From positions 750,604 to 814,603 of the forward strand of contig JAAOMT010000295.1 in the NCBI GenBank assembly GCA_016748015.1: a stretch of DNA of 64,000 nt, read 5' to 3'. The stretch comes from Geosiphon pyriformis (lineage: Eukaryota > Glomeromycota > Glomeromycetes > Archaeosporales > Geosiphonaceae). The notes under the pieces were generated by a model. That model ran no database searches. It had not been told where the DNA came from and was given only the letters and a program-made list of their open reading frames with translations. A program made the translations under genes and the position numbers. Numbering within the stretch: the first letter of the stretch is position 1; every line of letters starts with the position of its first letter. This document shows, piece by piece, positions 21,940-33,059 of the stretch.

Positions 21940-21958
21940 CTGTCTCTTATACACATCT
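21940..21958. other. Perfect 19-bp Tn5 mosaic end (probable library adapter)
   Basis: CTGTCTCTTATACACATCT is identical to the hyperactive Tn5/Nextera mosaic end. It sits exactly where the transposase reading frame stops making sense. A chance perfect match is very unlikely, and Tn5 is bacterial. Residual adapter in a contig, hence a possible false junction, is the best explanation. Confidence 0.9.
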
Positions 21959-22010
21959 AAAAGTGGCTAATTTTAAACTTTAATAACTATAAAATATATT
22001 ATAATTCAAA

Positions 22011-22069
22011 AAATTAAACCGTAAATGTGAAAGAGAAGAACTTAATCTATCATATTTACAGTTTAGTTT
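22011..22069. repeat. Imperfect inverted repeat
   Basis: Arms 22011-22033 and 22047-22069 pair over 23 bases with 4 mismatches (three of them transitions), around a 13-base loop. It may be a hairpin or a small DNA-transposon remnant. Nothing else nearby explains it. Confidence 0.5.
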
Positions 22070-22164
22070 TTTAATATTATTAAAATTGGAAGACTAGATA
22101 CAATTTAAAATTATATAAATTGTTTGATGACTATAAATAATTTGCATCATATTCATAGGATAAA

Positions 22165-22760
22165 CTAATTAAAGAATCTTGTTTAACTCAAAGCTAACTA
22201 GTTTATTAAAGTCTTTGGTGAATAAGGTATATAATATTTGAGGTGAATGAGTTTTGTATCCAAAAGATCAAATCTTTGTATAAGAGTTTTGGCTTTTCTA
22301 GCAATAGTTAAAACTCTTGGAATATTTAACCATATAATATCCAAAATTTTTGCTTGTATCTCTGAAGTTGTTTTTTTTATGAATTTTATATCTTCTATGA
22401 TTTTACCAAGGTAACCATAGAGTTTTAATTGTTTTCCATATACCAAGTTTTTGTCTATAGATAAGATTTCTTGAAGTGTTTTTCCAATTGTGTTGGAAGA
22501 TAAAAATATAGCTACTGTTATACTTTTCAACAAATATTTATTCATTTTGCTACCAATTTTTTCTCTTTTGGTAGTGGTTTTCTTGGATCTAATAACAATA
22601 TGTATTCTATTGTTATCAGTTATGGTGGTTTGTTTTCTAATAGTCAAAATAACATTTGGATAGTTTTTAATCTAATATTTATAAAGAGTATAAAAGACAT
22701 TTTAAATGTTTTGATCCAAGAAATAATTGTTCATGTTAATTGAAAATACTTCTGTTTTAA
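22165..22760 (-). pseudogene. G4 3' ORF (G7-type ORF3)
   Basis: The longest intact version of this ORF is 149 codons (22198-22647), from MTIRKQTTITDN to YSPKTLIN. An N-terminal MNNYFLDQ lies upstream with one stop. It contains a Leu/Ile-rich central part (STIGKTLQEIL, KLYGYLGKIIEDI) and an ARKAKTLIQRFDLLD segment conserved in G5 and G7. No catalytic motif or membrane topology is recognised. Function unknown. Confidence 0.7.
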
Positions 22761-22899
22761 AAATAGTACATTTATATATATATAATTTTTGCTGATTATT
22801 TGGGTTAGTATTATTATAACAAGTAACCAATCAGATTATTTGTAATATTTCTTGAGTTGTGTATCATAAACAGAACAATCATTGAAGATTGTTCTGGAT

Positions 22900-23880
22900 T
22901 GATCTTGAAGAATATAAGAATTATTGTTCAAAACTTTATTGACTAAAAAAGGTTCTTTTTACCAGCTAAAGAATTTATTACCATAGATATTGTCTCTGTT
23001 TGAATGATATTTCAATACTAAATTTTCAACACTTAAGAAAAGTGTTTTATAAGTTTTCTTTTTTTTAAGCTTTTTTTGGAACTGTTTTATCTTTTTAAAG
23101 GCAATTATTCATGCTTCTACCAATAAGTCAAGAATAGTACCAAGTTTTTTTTGCAAAATGTCTTTATAATTCCCTATTGTGATTTCTTTAAAAGATATAG
23201 TTTTAATATTAATTTCTATTAGTAGTATTGTTATATATCTATAGAGTAAATAAAAAAATTTATAACTTATTATGTTATAATTCACAGTTTTATAAGCAAA
23301 CAAAGCTGAAGACAATATTTTGTTTTATAAATTTGTTTTTTTACTGGTTTTGGCTAAGATTTTACATAGTGTTCTATTGAAATGTTTCACTAGGTTATTT
23401 GTTTAAGGGTGGTAAAAAAAGGAAAGTTTATGATATATTCATATTTTTTACAAAGTTTTTTAACCAGTGTACTGAAAAAAGCTTTTTCTCTATCAGATAA
23501 AAGTTCTTTGAGACAGTCATAATAGCAGATGATATTTTTATAAATGAAATTGGCTATTAAGACTGCTGTTTAGTCTAAAGTGGCTCTTGCTTCTATCCAC
23601 TTTATAAGATAGCTGGTAGCTGTAATAATGTATTTATTGCTCTTAAGAGTTATTGTTAAAGATTTAACAACATCTATACCAATTTTGTCAAATGGTTAAC
23701 CAACAAAAATTGGATGGATATTTTTTTTTGATTGGATTTGTCTTTTTTTTAACAAGTATTACAGGTTTTAATGTATTTAGCAATGTTTTTTCCCAAAGTA
23801 GGCCAATAATAGCAAGCTAAAGTTTTTTAAATTGTTTTTGTTTTTCCAAAATGTCCAACTAATAGATCAGTGTATATGTT
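22900..23880 (-). pseudogene. G4 integrase (broken)
   Basis: The HHCC region corresponds to VGHFGKTKTI...YYWPTLGKNIAKYIKTC near 23780-23870. The core and C-terminal segments follow to 23109-23315 (YKTVNYNIISYKFFYLLYRY). Stops are frequent and the DDE residues cannot be read in one frame. Confidence 0.75.
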
Positions 23881-23989
23881 GTATATTACAATTTCTCTTT
23901 CTTTAAATCTAATGATTCTTTGGGAGCAGTCAAAATTTTTTTTATTTTTTTTGTAAAGTTGGTTCTGACAGATCAAATAGAAATTTGAT

Positions 23990-24449
23990 TGTTTGGGTAA
24001 ATGTTTTTTTTGCTGTTAAGTGTATTCTGGTGGGTATTGTTTTTTATTCAAAAATTTTATTAAGACAGAATAGTTGTCTAAGTCTATTATTGTGTTTGTT
24101 TATGAAGGAGTTACTAATAATTAAGTTGATTTGGTTAAGAGATTGTACTATCACTGAATGGTAAGTCTGAAAAGAATATTAGCATTTTGATAATTAGCTC
24201 TTTTACAATGTTGAATATTATAGTCAAATTTATCCAGATAAAGTATTTAGTGATTTATTTGTTTATGTTTCAGCTTCTTTTTGTTGTGCAGCCAAACCAA
24301 GACTTGATGATCTGTTACTATTAAAAATTTCACACCAAGAAGATATTAATTCTAATAACTAGTAGTCCAAACTACTGCTAAGTATTTTTGTTTAGTAACT
24401 GAATAGTTTTTTTCTGCTGGTATAAGAGTTCTACTAACATATATTATAG
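23990..24449 (-). pseudogene. G4 RNase H fragment
   Basis: The minus strand reads VSRTLIPAEKNYSVTKQKYLAVVW right at the G5 border, then VTDHQVLVW, as in G7. The N-terminal Asp block is on the other side of the G5 insertion or lost. Confidence 0.75.
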
Positions 24450-25116
24450 TGTTATGGGTTGGAATAACAAGCTAATGGATAGCAAGAGAGAACAGGATTG
24501 TAGGATGATGAAAGGAATCAAAAAAAATTCAACTTCAAAGAGCAAATTGAATAAGTATGGATTCAATGTGTGAGATCAGTCTCATAAAATATCTCAGTCA
24601 CTATACTTTTCAAAGATAACTGAAGAATCTGAAAGTAGAAGAATAGTCTGTACTGTCAACAAATAATCACACACTGATATAATTCTATGTCTTATGTTGG
24701 TGCTCTTAGAATTCAATATCAGATATCAGATATACTCTTCAGTCATGTTTTATTTAATAATCTTTAAATGCTGCAATTACATGTTTCAGGAAAAGGGTAA
24801 GAAATAACCAACAAATAATCTTTTATCCCAAGATGTTTGGATACTTGAAGGTAGGGAAAAAGAAATTAGCAATAAAAGAATGATTAAGATGAAAGTTGTT
24901 ATTTTATTTATTTTATTTTTTTGATTTCTACATGCTTTTCTACAGCTAAAAGATTTATCATTTATATAGCTATCAAAAGTGGTCAATAATCAGGTCAACA
25001 GTTAGGTTATTGATCAGATCAATGATCACTTTCTAAAAATAGAGTGGCTAATTTATATGACATTAGTGGCTAATACATGTAATATTTAATAAGAAGTATA
25101 AGTTTTAACCATAACA
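24450..25116 (-). repeat. G5 3' LTR
   Basis: 667 bp, plus-strand ends TGTTATGGG...ACCATAACA. It has the same length as the G7 right LTR. A purine tract GGAGAGGATGA borders it on the internal side, as in G7. Confidence 0.92.
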
Positions 25117-25611
25117 TCATCCTCTCCAAAGAGATTAAGCTTTGGCAAAATTAAGCTATTTATGGTGTAATCTATTTGAAGAGTTTTATCGAACTCAAAG
25201 CTAATTAGTTTGTTGAAGTCTTTTGTGGATAGAGTATATAACACTTGAGGTGAAATAAGTTTTATATCCAAGAGACCAAATCTTTGTATTAGTGTTTTGG
25301 CTTTTCTAGCAATAGTTAAAACTCTTGAAATATCTAGCCATATAATGCCCAAAATTTCTGTCTGTATCTCTAAAGTTGTTTTCTTTATGAGTTTTATATT
25401 TTCTATGATTTTTCTAAGGTGATCATAGAGTTTTAATTGCCTTCCATATGACAAACTTTTGTCTATGGGCAAGATTTCTTGAATTGTTTTTCCAATTGTG
25501 CTAGAAAGTGAGAGTATAGCTGTTGTTATACTTTCTAACAGATATTTATCCATTTTGCTACCAATTTTTTTTCTTCTGGTAGTGGTTTTTTTAGATTTAA
25601 TAACAGTATAT
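25117..25611 (-). pseudogene. G5 3' ORF, C-terminal part
   Basis: Open from MDKYLLESITTAILSL at 25553 through LNLFGEDDVMVKTY, reading into the LTR. It is co-linear with G7 (47108-47570) and G4. Its N-terminal part lies beyond G6 at 35727-36110. Function unknown; a hydrophobic N-terminal stretch is followed by charged helices. Confidence 0.75.
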
Positions 25612-25974
25612 TGTTACAAGTGATTATTTGGGATTTTAAATCAAATAACAAACCTGTAACTTGGTGCTCAAAAGCTGTTTGTGTTCGATGGTAATCTAAA
25701 GATTTTGTAATCTAAAGGTTTGGTTGGAGTTCTTTGTATAATAGACAGAGATTCAATAGTTGTTTTATTTGTAGCTTCCCAGAATTACAATTCTGTCAAT
25801 TTTTCTTTTGGCATAGTGGCCGGCAATCTTCTGATAAGTATTCCATATCTACTGTACGTGTCCTACCCACTTGTAGAAGTCTTTTACCAGGCAATCCTTG
25901 ACATCAGTAATTCAGCGCTTTAATCCTTAATCAGTTAGTATTCCACAAGAAAAATCAATAAAGAAAAAAAATAA

Positions 25975-26042
25975 AAGAAAATAAGAAAATAAAGAAATAA
26001 GAAAATAAGAAAATAAGAAAATAAGAAAATAAGAAAATAAGC
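25975..26042. repeat. AAAATAAG tandem repeat in G6 LTR
   Basis: About seven 8-bp units GAAAATAA in a row. The right LTR (about 35285-35345) has a shorter, more diverged version. Confidence 0.85.
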
Positions 26043-26274
26043 CAAGGCAATATGCAAGTTAGTATTTGTCAATAGCCATGATCAAGAGCTATTGTTCCAG
26101 TGTGATTAAGTATCAATTGCTATCAACATGAAGTGTTGATAGTGAAGAGTGAATTTGAATAGTAGATAATTTATTTATTTAATATTGGTGGATGGGAGAT
26201 TTCTAACTAAAAGATTCTGTTCTTTTTACTTCTAATGCTATCACTATATATACATAATTAATGTTCTATAAAAT

Positions 26275-26425
26275 CGCTTACATTTCCAAGCAATGTGCTA
26301 TGATTTCTTGAACAATGCTCACATTGCTGAGCAATGTGCCATGTTTTCTGACATTGCTCCACATTGCTAAGCAATATGCCATAATTTCTAACATTGCTCC
26401 ACATTGCTGAGCAATACTCATGTGC
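26275..26425. repeat. Repeated ACATTGCT...AGCAAT palindromes in G6 LTR
   Basis: CACATTGCTGAGCAATGTG is a 19-bp perfect palindrome around one central base. Two diverged versions follow within 110 bp. The right LTR keeps fewer units (about 35590-35665). Such hairpins could act in RNA or as protein sites. No function is shown. Confidence 0.7.
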
Positions 26426-26479
26426 TAAATACTATTCTCTTATTGGTCTGCTATATCTGTTTTCTTTTTATGAGTAATA

Positions 26480-26497
26480 TTATCTCCTTCTTTTAAT
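26480..26497 (-). promoter_or_regulatory. G6 polypurine tract
   Basis: The minus strand reads AAAAGAAGGAGATAA directly before the 3' LTR, matching the G1 tract in place and sequence type. Confidence 0.7.
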
Positions 26498-27110
26498 ATT
26501 AAGCTCTGTCGAAATCTTTATTTTAAATTAATTCTAATACTTTTTTTTCAAGTATTGTTTGTTCGACTCTGTTCTTCATGTCTTTTACTTGTGTATTGTT
26601 TATTCTTTCCTATTGGTTAATAGTTATGGTTTTCATGTCAGAGTATAACAGTATTTCTGGATAGTTTTGAAATATGTTGTGCAGTCAATAAATTGTTCTC
26701 ACATGTAGTGTTGAATTTGTTTTCTTTCCGATAAATTCTTCAATTTGTTGTATTATGTCTTGGTTGAATATTCTCTTGAATTTGTCAATATACAACTCCT
26801 GAATATTCAACTTTTGACCTAATTGGTAGTAGCAATATGATATTGGAAGTTGTTCTGTTTATTGCTTCCAATTTTCTTTTGTAAGTTCTTCTGTTAATGC
26901 CATTATAGGTATTTTCCCAAAAGTGTTCTTTACTTTTTCTATTATGTTGTCTGACCAGTTTTTATCATTCTTTGGTACTCACTGATATGGTGTATTCTTT
27001 GTCTTTCTTTTGGTGTTTTGATAGCAAATTGTTTGGTTGTTAACAATAACTTTCATGTTTAAAAATTGTTGACTTAAGACCTGGAATAATTGTTGAGCTA
27101 TAGTGTGAAT
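26498..27110 (-). pseudogene. G6 3' accessory ORF (ORF3)
   Basis: Minus-strand reading begins near 27060 with MKVIVNNQTICYQNTKRK and runs to DFDRA...KKEI at the LTR edge, with about five stops. Length (about 190-200 codons) and position match the G1 3' ORF, and the ends align. No known domain. Confidence 0.55.
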
Positions 27111-27289
27111 ATAATCTGGTATTTCTATTTTTCTTAGTTGCTTTGTTGCATATACTGTGTCTTTATATACTCTTCGGTTTGTTCAATTTGACGTGTTTGG
27201 TTCAATAACTATGATTGGTTCCAGATCTTGTAGAATCTCATTTGGTTGAACTAGTATTCATTGTACTCCCAACTGTGGAATGGTATTAG

Positions 27290-28500
27290 TAGATGATAAT
27301 GCTATTTGGTGATATGGTTTTAGTCGATCATCATGTGCTGCTTTGGCTAAAATTTTGTTGTCCCATCTTAATTTATAAGCTCCATTTCCTAGAATTTTTT
27401 CTATGTGAAATGGTCCATTCCATTTGAGGTCAAATTTTCTACTCCATTGTTTTTCCGCTTTGGTATGATGTAGAAGTACTTTGTCTCTAATTTTGAATTC
27501 AACTGGTTTATCTGATAATTGGTTATCGTGTTGTGCTTTTTGCTTTTCTTGAGATTTTTGAATGTTATCAGCTGCTTTTTGTTATCTGTTTTCTAGTGTT
27601 TCCATTAGGTCATATGTTCTTCTCAACAATATTTCTTGAAAATTAGCTTCTATTATTGGTTTTGTTGAATATGTGCTGACCTCTCTCTCAACTGGTAATG
27701 TTGCTGTCTTACCATATATTAATTCAAATAATGTTGCTTGTGTAGTATCTTGTCTCATTGTTCAATAAGCAAATAATACTGATGGTATAAACAAATCCCA
27801 TTTGTTCTGGTTTTTTTGGCTGAGTTTGGCGATTGCTTCACACAATATTCTATTAAATCTTTTAACTAAACCATTTGTTTGTGGATAATATGGTGATGAT
27901 AGTGGTCTTTTAATTCCGAATTTTTGGCTCAATTCTGCTAGTGTTCTGTTCACAAAGTGAGTTCTTTGGTCTGATAATAATTTTTTTAAACATCCATGTT
28001 GACAAATCAAGTCTTGATGAATGAATTTGGCAACAAATTCTGCATCCACTTTTTGAATTGCTTTTGCTTCTGGCCATTTAGTGAGATAGTCCATAGCTAC
28101 TGCAATATATCTATTTCCTCTGCTGGTAATTGTTAATGGTCTGACTAAATCAATTCCAATGTGATCAAATAGTTGTCCTACTTTGATTGGTTTTAATGGT
28201 TCACTGCGTTTTGTTCTTTCTCTTCTTTGACAAGCATCACAATTTTGGACATATTAGATAATGTTTGGATACATTGATGGCCAATAATATTTTTTTCTGG
28301 TTCTTTTCATGATTGTTTCTTTGTGCAAATGTCCTGCTGTTGGATCTGAGTGCATGTTGAACAGTATTGTTTCTTTCTGTGGTTCTGTAACTACTCTGGT
28401 TGGTTGGTCTGGTTTTGTCTATTTTTCTGGTAAAGTATATTTTGATGATTGATAAAATATTTTGATTGTTGCTTAATGCTATTTCGTTCATTTTAAGATA
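27290..28500 (-). pseudogene. G6 integrase (broken)
   Basis: The HHCC end reads CDACQRR near 28220-28250. The core is in 27762-28094: AMDYLTKWPEAKAIQ, LSDQRTHF, PYYPQTNGLVKRFNRILCEAI. The C-terminal barrel segment is WSRKFDLKWNGPFHIEKIL near 27400-27460. The second D block reads SDQRTHF. Stops are fewer than in G1. Confidence 0.87.
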
Positions 28501-28619
28501 ATTTCTTCTTGAACTGTTGGGTAATTATATAATATTAAAGCTGTTGGTATTTTTGTGTGTTTATCTTTTGTTATATTTTCATTGGGTTTGGTTTGGTTTT
28601 GTTATATTTTTGGGTTGAA

Positions 28620-29060
28620 ATGTTTTTAGATTTGTCTCATTCATGACAAACCATCAGCATTTCCGTTGTCTTTTCTTTTTTTATAATGTATAGTATAAGT
28701 ATATGATAATAGTGCCATTTTCCATCTTAATTGTCTTCCATTTCCAAATTCTTGTTTATGAAGTGCTGTTAATCCCTTGTGATCTGTGTATACATCAAAC
28801 TTCTGGCTCAAATATTCACTCTATTTGATGACTGCCCAATAAATTGCTAAATATTCTAATTCTGGTGTTCCATAATTTCTTTCAGCTGGAGTTAAACCTC
28901 AGCTGGCATATGTGACTGAATGTTCTCTTCCATTCGGTCCTCTCTGTGATAGTACTGCTTCCAATGCTTGGCCTAATGTATCGGTGGTAATAATAAATGG
29001 TTTATTGTGATCTGGATAAATTAGTACTGAAGCTTGTATAAGCTTTTTTCTTAGAATATT
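28620..29060 (-). pseudogene. G6 RNase H
   Basis: Blocks TTDTLGQALEAVLSQ, YASxGLTPAERNYGTPELE and VYTDHKGLTALH are present in order, with acidic residues D, E and D. One stop sits in the middle block. Confidence 0.82.
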
Positions 29061-29903
29061 AAAAGCTTTTTGTTGTGTTTCTGTCCATTCATATTTCACA
29101 TTCTTGGTTTGGAAATAATTGAGTGGTTGGGCTATCTTGGAAAAGTTTTTGATGAAGTGTCGATAATAGCCTGCAAATCCCAAGAATGACTTTAACTCTG
29201 TCATATTGGTTGATACTAGAAAGTTTTTGACTATCTCTATTTTTTCTGGATCCGTTTTGATGCTGTCTTTGCTTACTATGTGCCCTAAAAAATTTAATTC
29301 TGTCTCGTCAAAGAAGCATTTATTGGCATTTAACTTTAGTCCTGCCTATCATAGTCTTTCAAACACTTGTTGTAAATGATGCAAATAATCATTGAATGTT
29401 TTGGAGAACACATTGGTGTTATCTAAATAAACGACTACTGATTTCCACAATAAGCCAGTATATACTATTTCTATTAGCCACTGGAATGTGGCTGGAGCAT
29501 TTGTTAAGCCGAATAGCATTACTTTAAATTCAAAATTTCTCTTTCATGTTGTGAATGCGGTTTTTTCTTTGTTCACTGGATCCATGGTTACTTGCCAGTA
29601 ACCATTATCTAAATCCAATGTTGAGAACTATTTGTTTCTCCCAAAAGCATTGAATAATTCTTAAATTCATAGAGTTGGATAGTTGTTTCCATGTGTGACT
29701 CCATTAAGCTTCCTGTAGTCCACACAAAAGTGGATTTTCCCATTCTTTTTTCAGACAACTACTGGTAATGACCATGGGCTCATTGATAGCTGAATTAACC
29801 TGTTGTCAAGTATTCAGTTGATTTCTTGATGAATAATTTCATGGCTGGCTGGTGGTACTCTGTATGCTTGTTGTTTTATTGGCATAGCATCTCCAGTTTT
29901 GAT
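29061..29903 (-). pseudogene. G6 reverse transcriptase (broken)
   Basis: Blocks: SMSPWSLPVVV, GKIHFCVDYRKLNG, LDLDNGYWQVTMDP, FGLTNAPATFQW, VVVYLDNTNVFS and the GFAGYYRHFIKNFSKIA tether (28899-29204). The catalytic YxDD reads YLDN, so its second Asp is Asn. The upstream frame is closed by TAA after FGRTDIIQH. Confidence 0.87.
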
Positions 29904-32033
29904 TTAGTGTTGGATGATGTCAGTTCTGCCAAATTCATTTTCACTAATGAAGATGTTATTGAAATTGTTGAGCAACATCTTCAGCTGCATGCATTGAAGT
30001 GGGTCTAGATTTCCCATGTTCATTTGTTCCAATTGTTCTGGTTGGAGCAAATAATATTTATTTCGTCTATATATTGTTTGTGATGTAATGTCAATATATT
30101 CACAAAGCTGTGGAAAATCTGGAATAATGCTTGGTGGTTGATTTTCTAATTCAGTGCTCATGTATCCAATGATAGTTTTTTCTGGTATTGTGATGGCATC
30201 TCTTATTGTGTTGTAAATAGAAATTTTGATATGGTTGTGTCTTTTGGCTGGTATGTGGAGATTAATAAGTTCAATCTTTCCTGATTTACAAAGACTTGTT
30301 TCTGCTTCAAAAATCTGATCCTTATCTTTTACTTTTCTTTCTATAACTACCATATACTGGTTATATGGTGGAATAGAAATTACTTGACCAGTTGAGATAA
30401 TTTCTCCTTGGCCAATAATTTCTTCTTCTGCCATATTGACTGGTATGTCTATTCTACCTGTGGATCTGAATCCCTGTATTCCTCTAACAGTTATCCTTAA
30501 TTCTTTCTTTTTTCTCACTGATATTAACTGAGCTACTCTAACCAGAGGCAGGAATATTGTCTGTGCTATCTTTTCATTTGGTTCAATAATATAGGTCTTT
30601 TCTGAATTATTTTGTAGTATTGCCATAATATTTCTCACATATCTGGTGTTGATTATTCCTCTTTTTATAGTAATCTTTTTTTTTGCTAAATTACTTCTGG
30701 AAGCTAGTTGAACCATGGTTGTTGCTGGTATTTTCAATGCTATTTTCAGATCAATACAGGTGTGCAAATGTGGCTCTAATTTGATGGGATTTTTTCTTGG
30801 ATACCTCAAATCAAACCCAGCATTAGTATTGTGCACACATTCTGGCATGATTCCTTCCTCATTATTACTGAACCATTTCAGAGTTTGCTCCTTGGTGAGA
30901 TCAGGGAGTGCGATATATATTTCTGGGTTTGAATCAGAGTCCCAATTGCTGATGTTTTCATTGCCATTTTGAATAGAGCTGGAACCAGTGTTTTCATTGT
31001 CATCATTGTCAGAGTTTAAATTGGGATCAAAAACTGATTCTGATTCTGATGTGCAGTTGTTGATTGATTCTTCTTCTTTTGAAATCGTGTAAATCATACA
31101 TGGTGGTGGATTGTAAATGAGGTCACAATCATCACAGAATTGAAAGTCACATGGAATTAAACAGTGGTCACATAATTGGGTATTGATTTCTTCCAAACAT
31201 TGCTCTTGCTTTTTTCTTATGGGTGCTAGATTCTGATAGTGTTTATAGAATTCTTCTGGGCTGTTTTCTAAGTCAAGAAAAGTGTCCAGGTTGAGAACCA
31301 AAACAATGTCCATTGGTTCTGGAGGGTTGTTCTTGATCTCCAAAATTTCACTGAGTGAAGCACCTTCTACTTTGGCATTGGCCATTTGCCAGATCTCATC
31401 CTCATCGTGTGGATAACTTTTTAAGCAAGAGATTGTTCGGTGCCAGACTGTTGTGATGGGTGTTCCATGACTCATCCAGTCACTAATGAGGATCATGTAC
31501 TGGCACGAAGCATCACATGTTCCTCCTCGACTAGGAATGTTATTCCATATCCCTTCGTCAAGTAGCTGTTTACCACAAGTGAGACATGGTTTGTTGTTCC
31601 ACTTGTCTTGGCATTTTGGATATCCATAGCATTCACGGTGGTATGGTTTGTAATAGTAATAAGTGCATGTCCAGTAGTCTTTGTCTGGCACAATCCAAGC
31701 TTCTATTGAGAACAACTTCTTGTTGCAGTCTTTACACTTGAGAGGAATATGCAGTGGCTCTGGTGGTTTCATTGGTTTCAAGTCAGTTTTCTTTCTTTTC
31801 TTTCTTTTTTTCTTGATTGCTTTCTTTCCACCCTCAGGTTGATGGGTCTTCTTGATTGTTGTTGATTTTCCAGACTCGGTTAGTGTTCCAGATAAGTTCT
31901 TCTTTTCCTTTTTCTTTTTCTTGGTCATTGTCATCCCAGGCAAGTATTGGCGGCAGTTTGTTGTAGTTGACATCAGCTCACGACACTTGGTATGCTTTCC
32001 AAGTGGGTTTTGGCTTCTCTTCCTCCAAGTCAA
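29904..32033 (-). CDS. G6 pol segment: Cys-rich domain and dUTPase (709 codons open)
   Basis: The longest ORF of the window. Residues 35-90 are Lys-rich. Residues 100-177 hold Cys pairs CKDC, CLTC and CDASC with CYGYPKC between. Residues 288-303 have C-x2-C-x3-C-x4-C-x2-C, identical in spacing to G1. Residues 385-526 are dUTPase: motif 1 NAGFDLRYP (404-412), motif 2 SRSNLA (445-450), motif 3 GIINTRYVRNI (459-469), motif 4 NEKIAQTIFLPL (486-497) and motif 5 VRGIQGFRSTG (516-526). Motif 3 has Asn where catalytic Asp is expected. Comparison with G1 shows the real frame enters near the Lys run (about 31935), so the first ~35 codons are out of frame and no genuine start is implied. Confidence 0.88.
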   Translation of the reverse strand: MTWRKRSQNPLGKHTKCRELMSTTTNCRQYLPGMTMTKKKKKEKKNLSGTLTESGKSTTIKKTHQPEGGKKAIKKKRKKRKKTDLKPMKPPEPLHIPLKCKDCNKKLFSIEAWIVPDKDYWTCTYYYYKPYHRECYGYPKCQDKWNNKPCLTCGKQLLDEGIWNNIPSRGGTCDASCQYMILISDWMSHGTPITTVWHRTISCLKSYPHDEDEIWQMANAKVEGASLSEILEIKNNPPEPMDIVLVLNLDTFLDLENSPEEFYKHYQNLAPIRKKQEQCLEEINTQLCDHCLIPCDFQFCDDCDLIYNPPPCMIYTISKEEESINNCTSESESVFDPNLNSDNDDNENTGSSSIQNGNENISNWDSDSNPEIYIALPDLTKEQTLKWFSNNEEGIMPECVHNTNAGFDLRYPRKNPIKLEPHLHTCIDLKIALKIPATTMVQLASRSNLAKKKITIKRGIINTRYVRNIMAILQNNSEKTYIIEPNEKIAQTIFLPLVRVAQLISVRKKKELRITVRGIQGFRSTGRIDIPVNMAEEEIIGQGEIISTGQVISIPPYNQYMVVIERKVKDKDQIFEAETSLCKSGKIELINLHIPAKRHNHIKISIYNTIRDAITIPEKTIIGYMSTELENQPPSIIPDFPQLCEYIDITSQTIYRRNKYYLLQPEQLEQMNMGNLDPLQCMQLKMLLNNFNNIFISENEFGRTDIIQH

Positions 32034-32039
32034 TTAGTG

Positions 32040-32745
32040 GGGCTGGCATGTGACTGGGTTTGAAATGGCCACATGTTGCTGGTACTTGTGTATGTCAGCC
32101 ATTTTGGCTAAGTTGCAACTCTTGAGTGGTCCAATCGAGGATAGTATTTGTTTTGGTGAACCAGTTATTACCAACTAGCACTTGGTACTAAGTGGCTTCC
32201 ATAACTAGTACTTTAATTAGGATAATTATGCCATTGACTTCTATAGAGAAGTTATCAATTTTACTAATAGGGGTTTTGGTTGCTCCATTGGCAGTGATGA
32301 TTCTTGTGCTGGCAGTTCGATCAACTCAGTGACCTAATTGATCTATGAGTTGTCTTGTGATAATGTTGCCAGCTAATCCACTATCTAAGATTAGTTTGAT
32401 GGGGTGGTCATTGACTTTTACATCAGTATACATTGTCATGATGAATTTTTCTTCTAGGGCGGCTCTACTGAATAGTAATACTGTTGTGGTTTTTTCGAGT
32501 TTGAAAGGGAATATAGCAGCCAATGTTTCGTTATTGGTGATGGTGGCTGGAGATATGTTGTTGGTAAGTGCTGGTTGTCGATTGGCTTCTGAGTTGTGGG
32601 AGGTGGCATCTTCTGGAGTAACCAGGAGACTTAAATAGTGTTGGGAATTCTGATTTTGGGTGAAATTGGTGCCCAAATTCTGTTGATGAGATTCAGATTG
32701 TTGTGTTGATGAACTGGGGATCAGTTGGTAAACTATCATTGCCAA
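32040..32745 (-). pseudogene. G6 protease (retropepsin)
   Basis: Active-site block IKLILDSGLAGNIITRQL with intact DSG lies near 32360-32410. The second half, IKVLVMEATxYQVLVGNNWF, lies near 32150-32230 after a frame break. Upstream is a Gln/Ser-rich linker from gag. Confidence 0.83.
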
Positions 32746-33059
32746 TCTTCAGTTTTGTTGTGTCATTCTCAGCCTTTGGGTTCCGTTTTGAGGTAAGTTT
32801 TGTGGTGGTGTTTGAATTTGGGGTGTTTGATAGATTAACTGGGACTGCAGCTGATAAATTGTTTGGGGTGGCAGTTAATAAATTGCTGGTGGCTGTGGTT
32901 GGTAGATGGCCTGTGGTTGATATATTGGAGTTTGATATACCAGTGGTTGATAGATTGGCTGTTACATTATGGACTGGTAAGTAGATTGATCTTGATTTTG
33001 ATAGTTATTCGGGGGTTTAGAACCAGCAATCAGAGTTTCGATATCGATTTCTCAATCAT

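Larger units (their letters stand above)
22165..24449 (-). mobile_element. G4, truncated gypsy element (host of G5)
   Basis: The minus strand carries RNase H (partial), integrase and a 3' ORF of the G5/G7 family. The right end is cut at 24449 by the G5 LTR within the RNase H block SRTLIPAEKNYSVT. The left end stops at about 22165, before any LTR. It is the oldest layer of the large stack by position. Confidence 0.82.
25612..26479 (-). repeat. G6 3' LTR
   Basis: 868 bp. It is longer than its partner (793 bp) because of more AAAATAAG units and an extra ACATTGCT-containing repeat. In the first ~60 bases the pair differs at 2 positions. Confidence 0.93.

Noticed and set aside
25975-26042. Tandem AAAATAAG units as a CRISPR-like or telomeric array
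   Set aside because: Units are directly adjacent without spacers, sit in an LTR and recur in the partner LTR. They are a simple LTR microsatellite.
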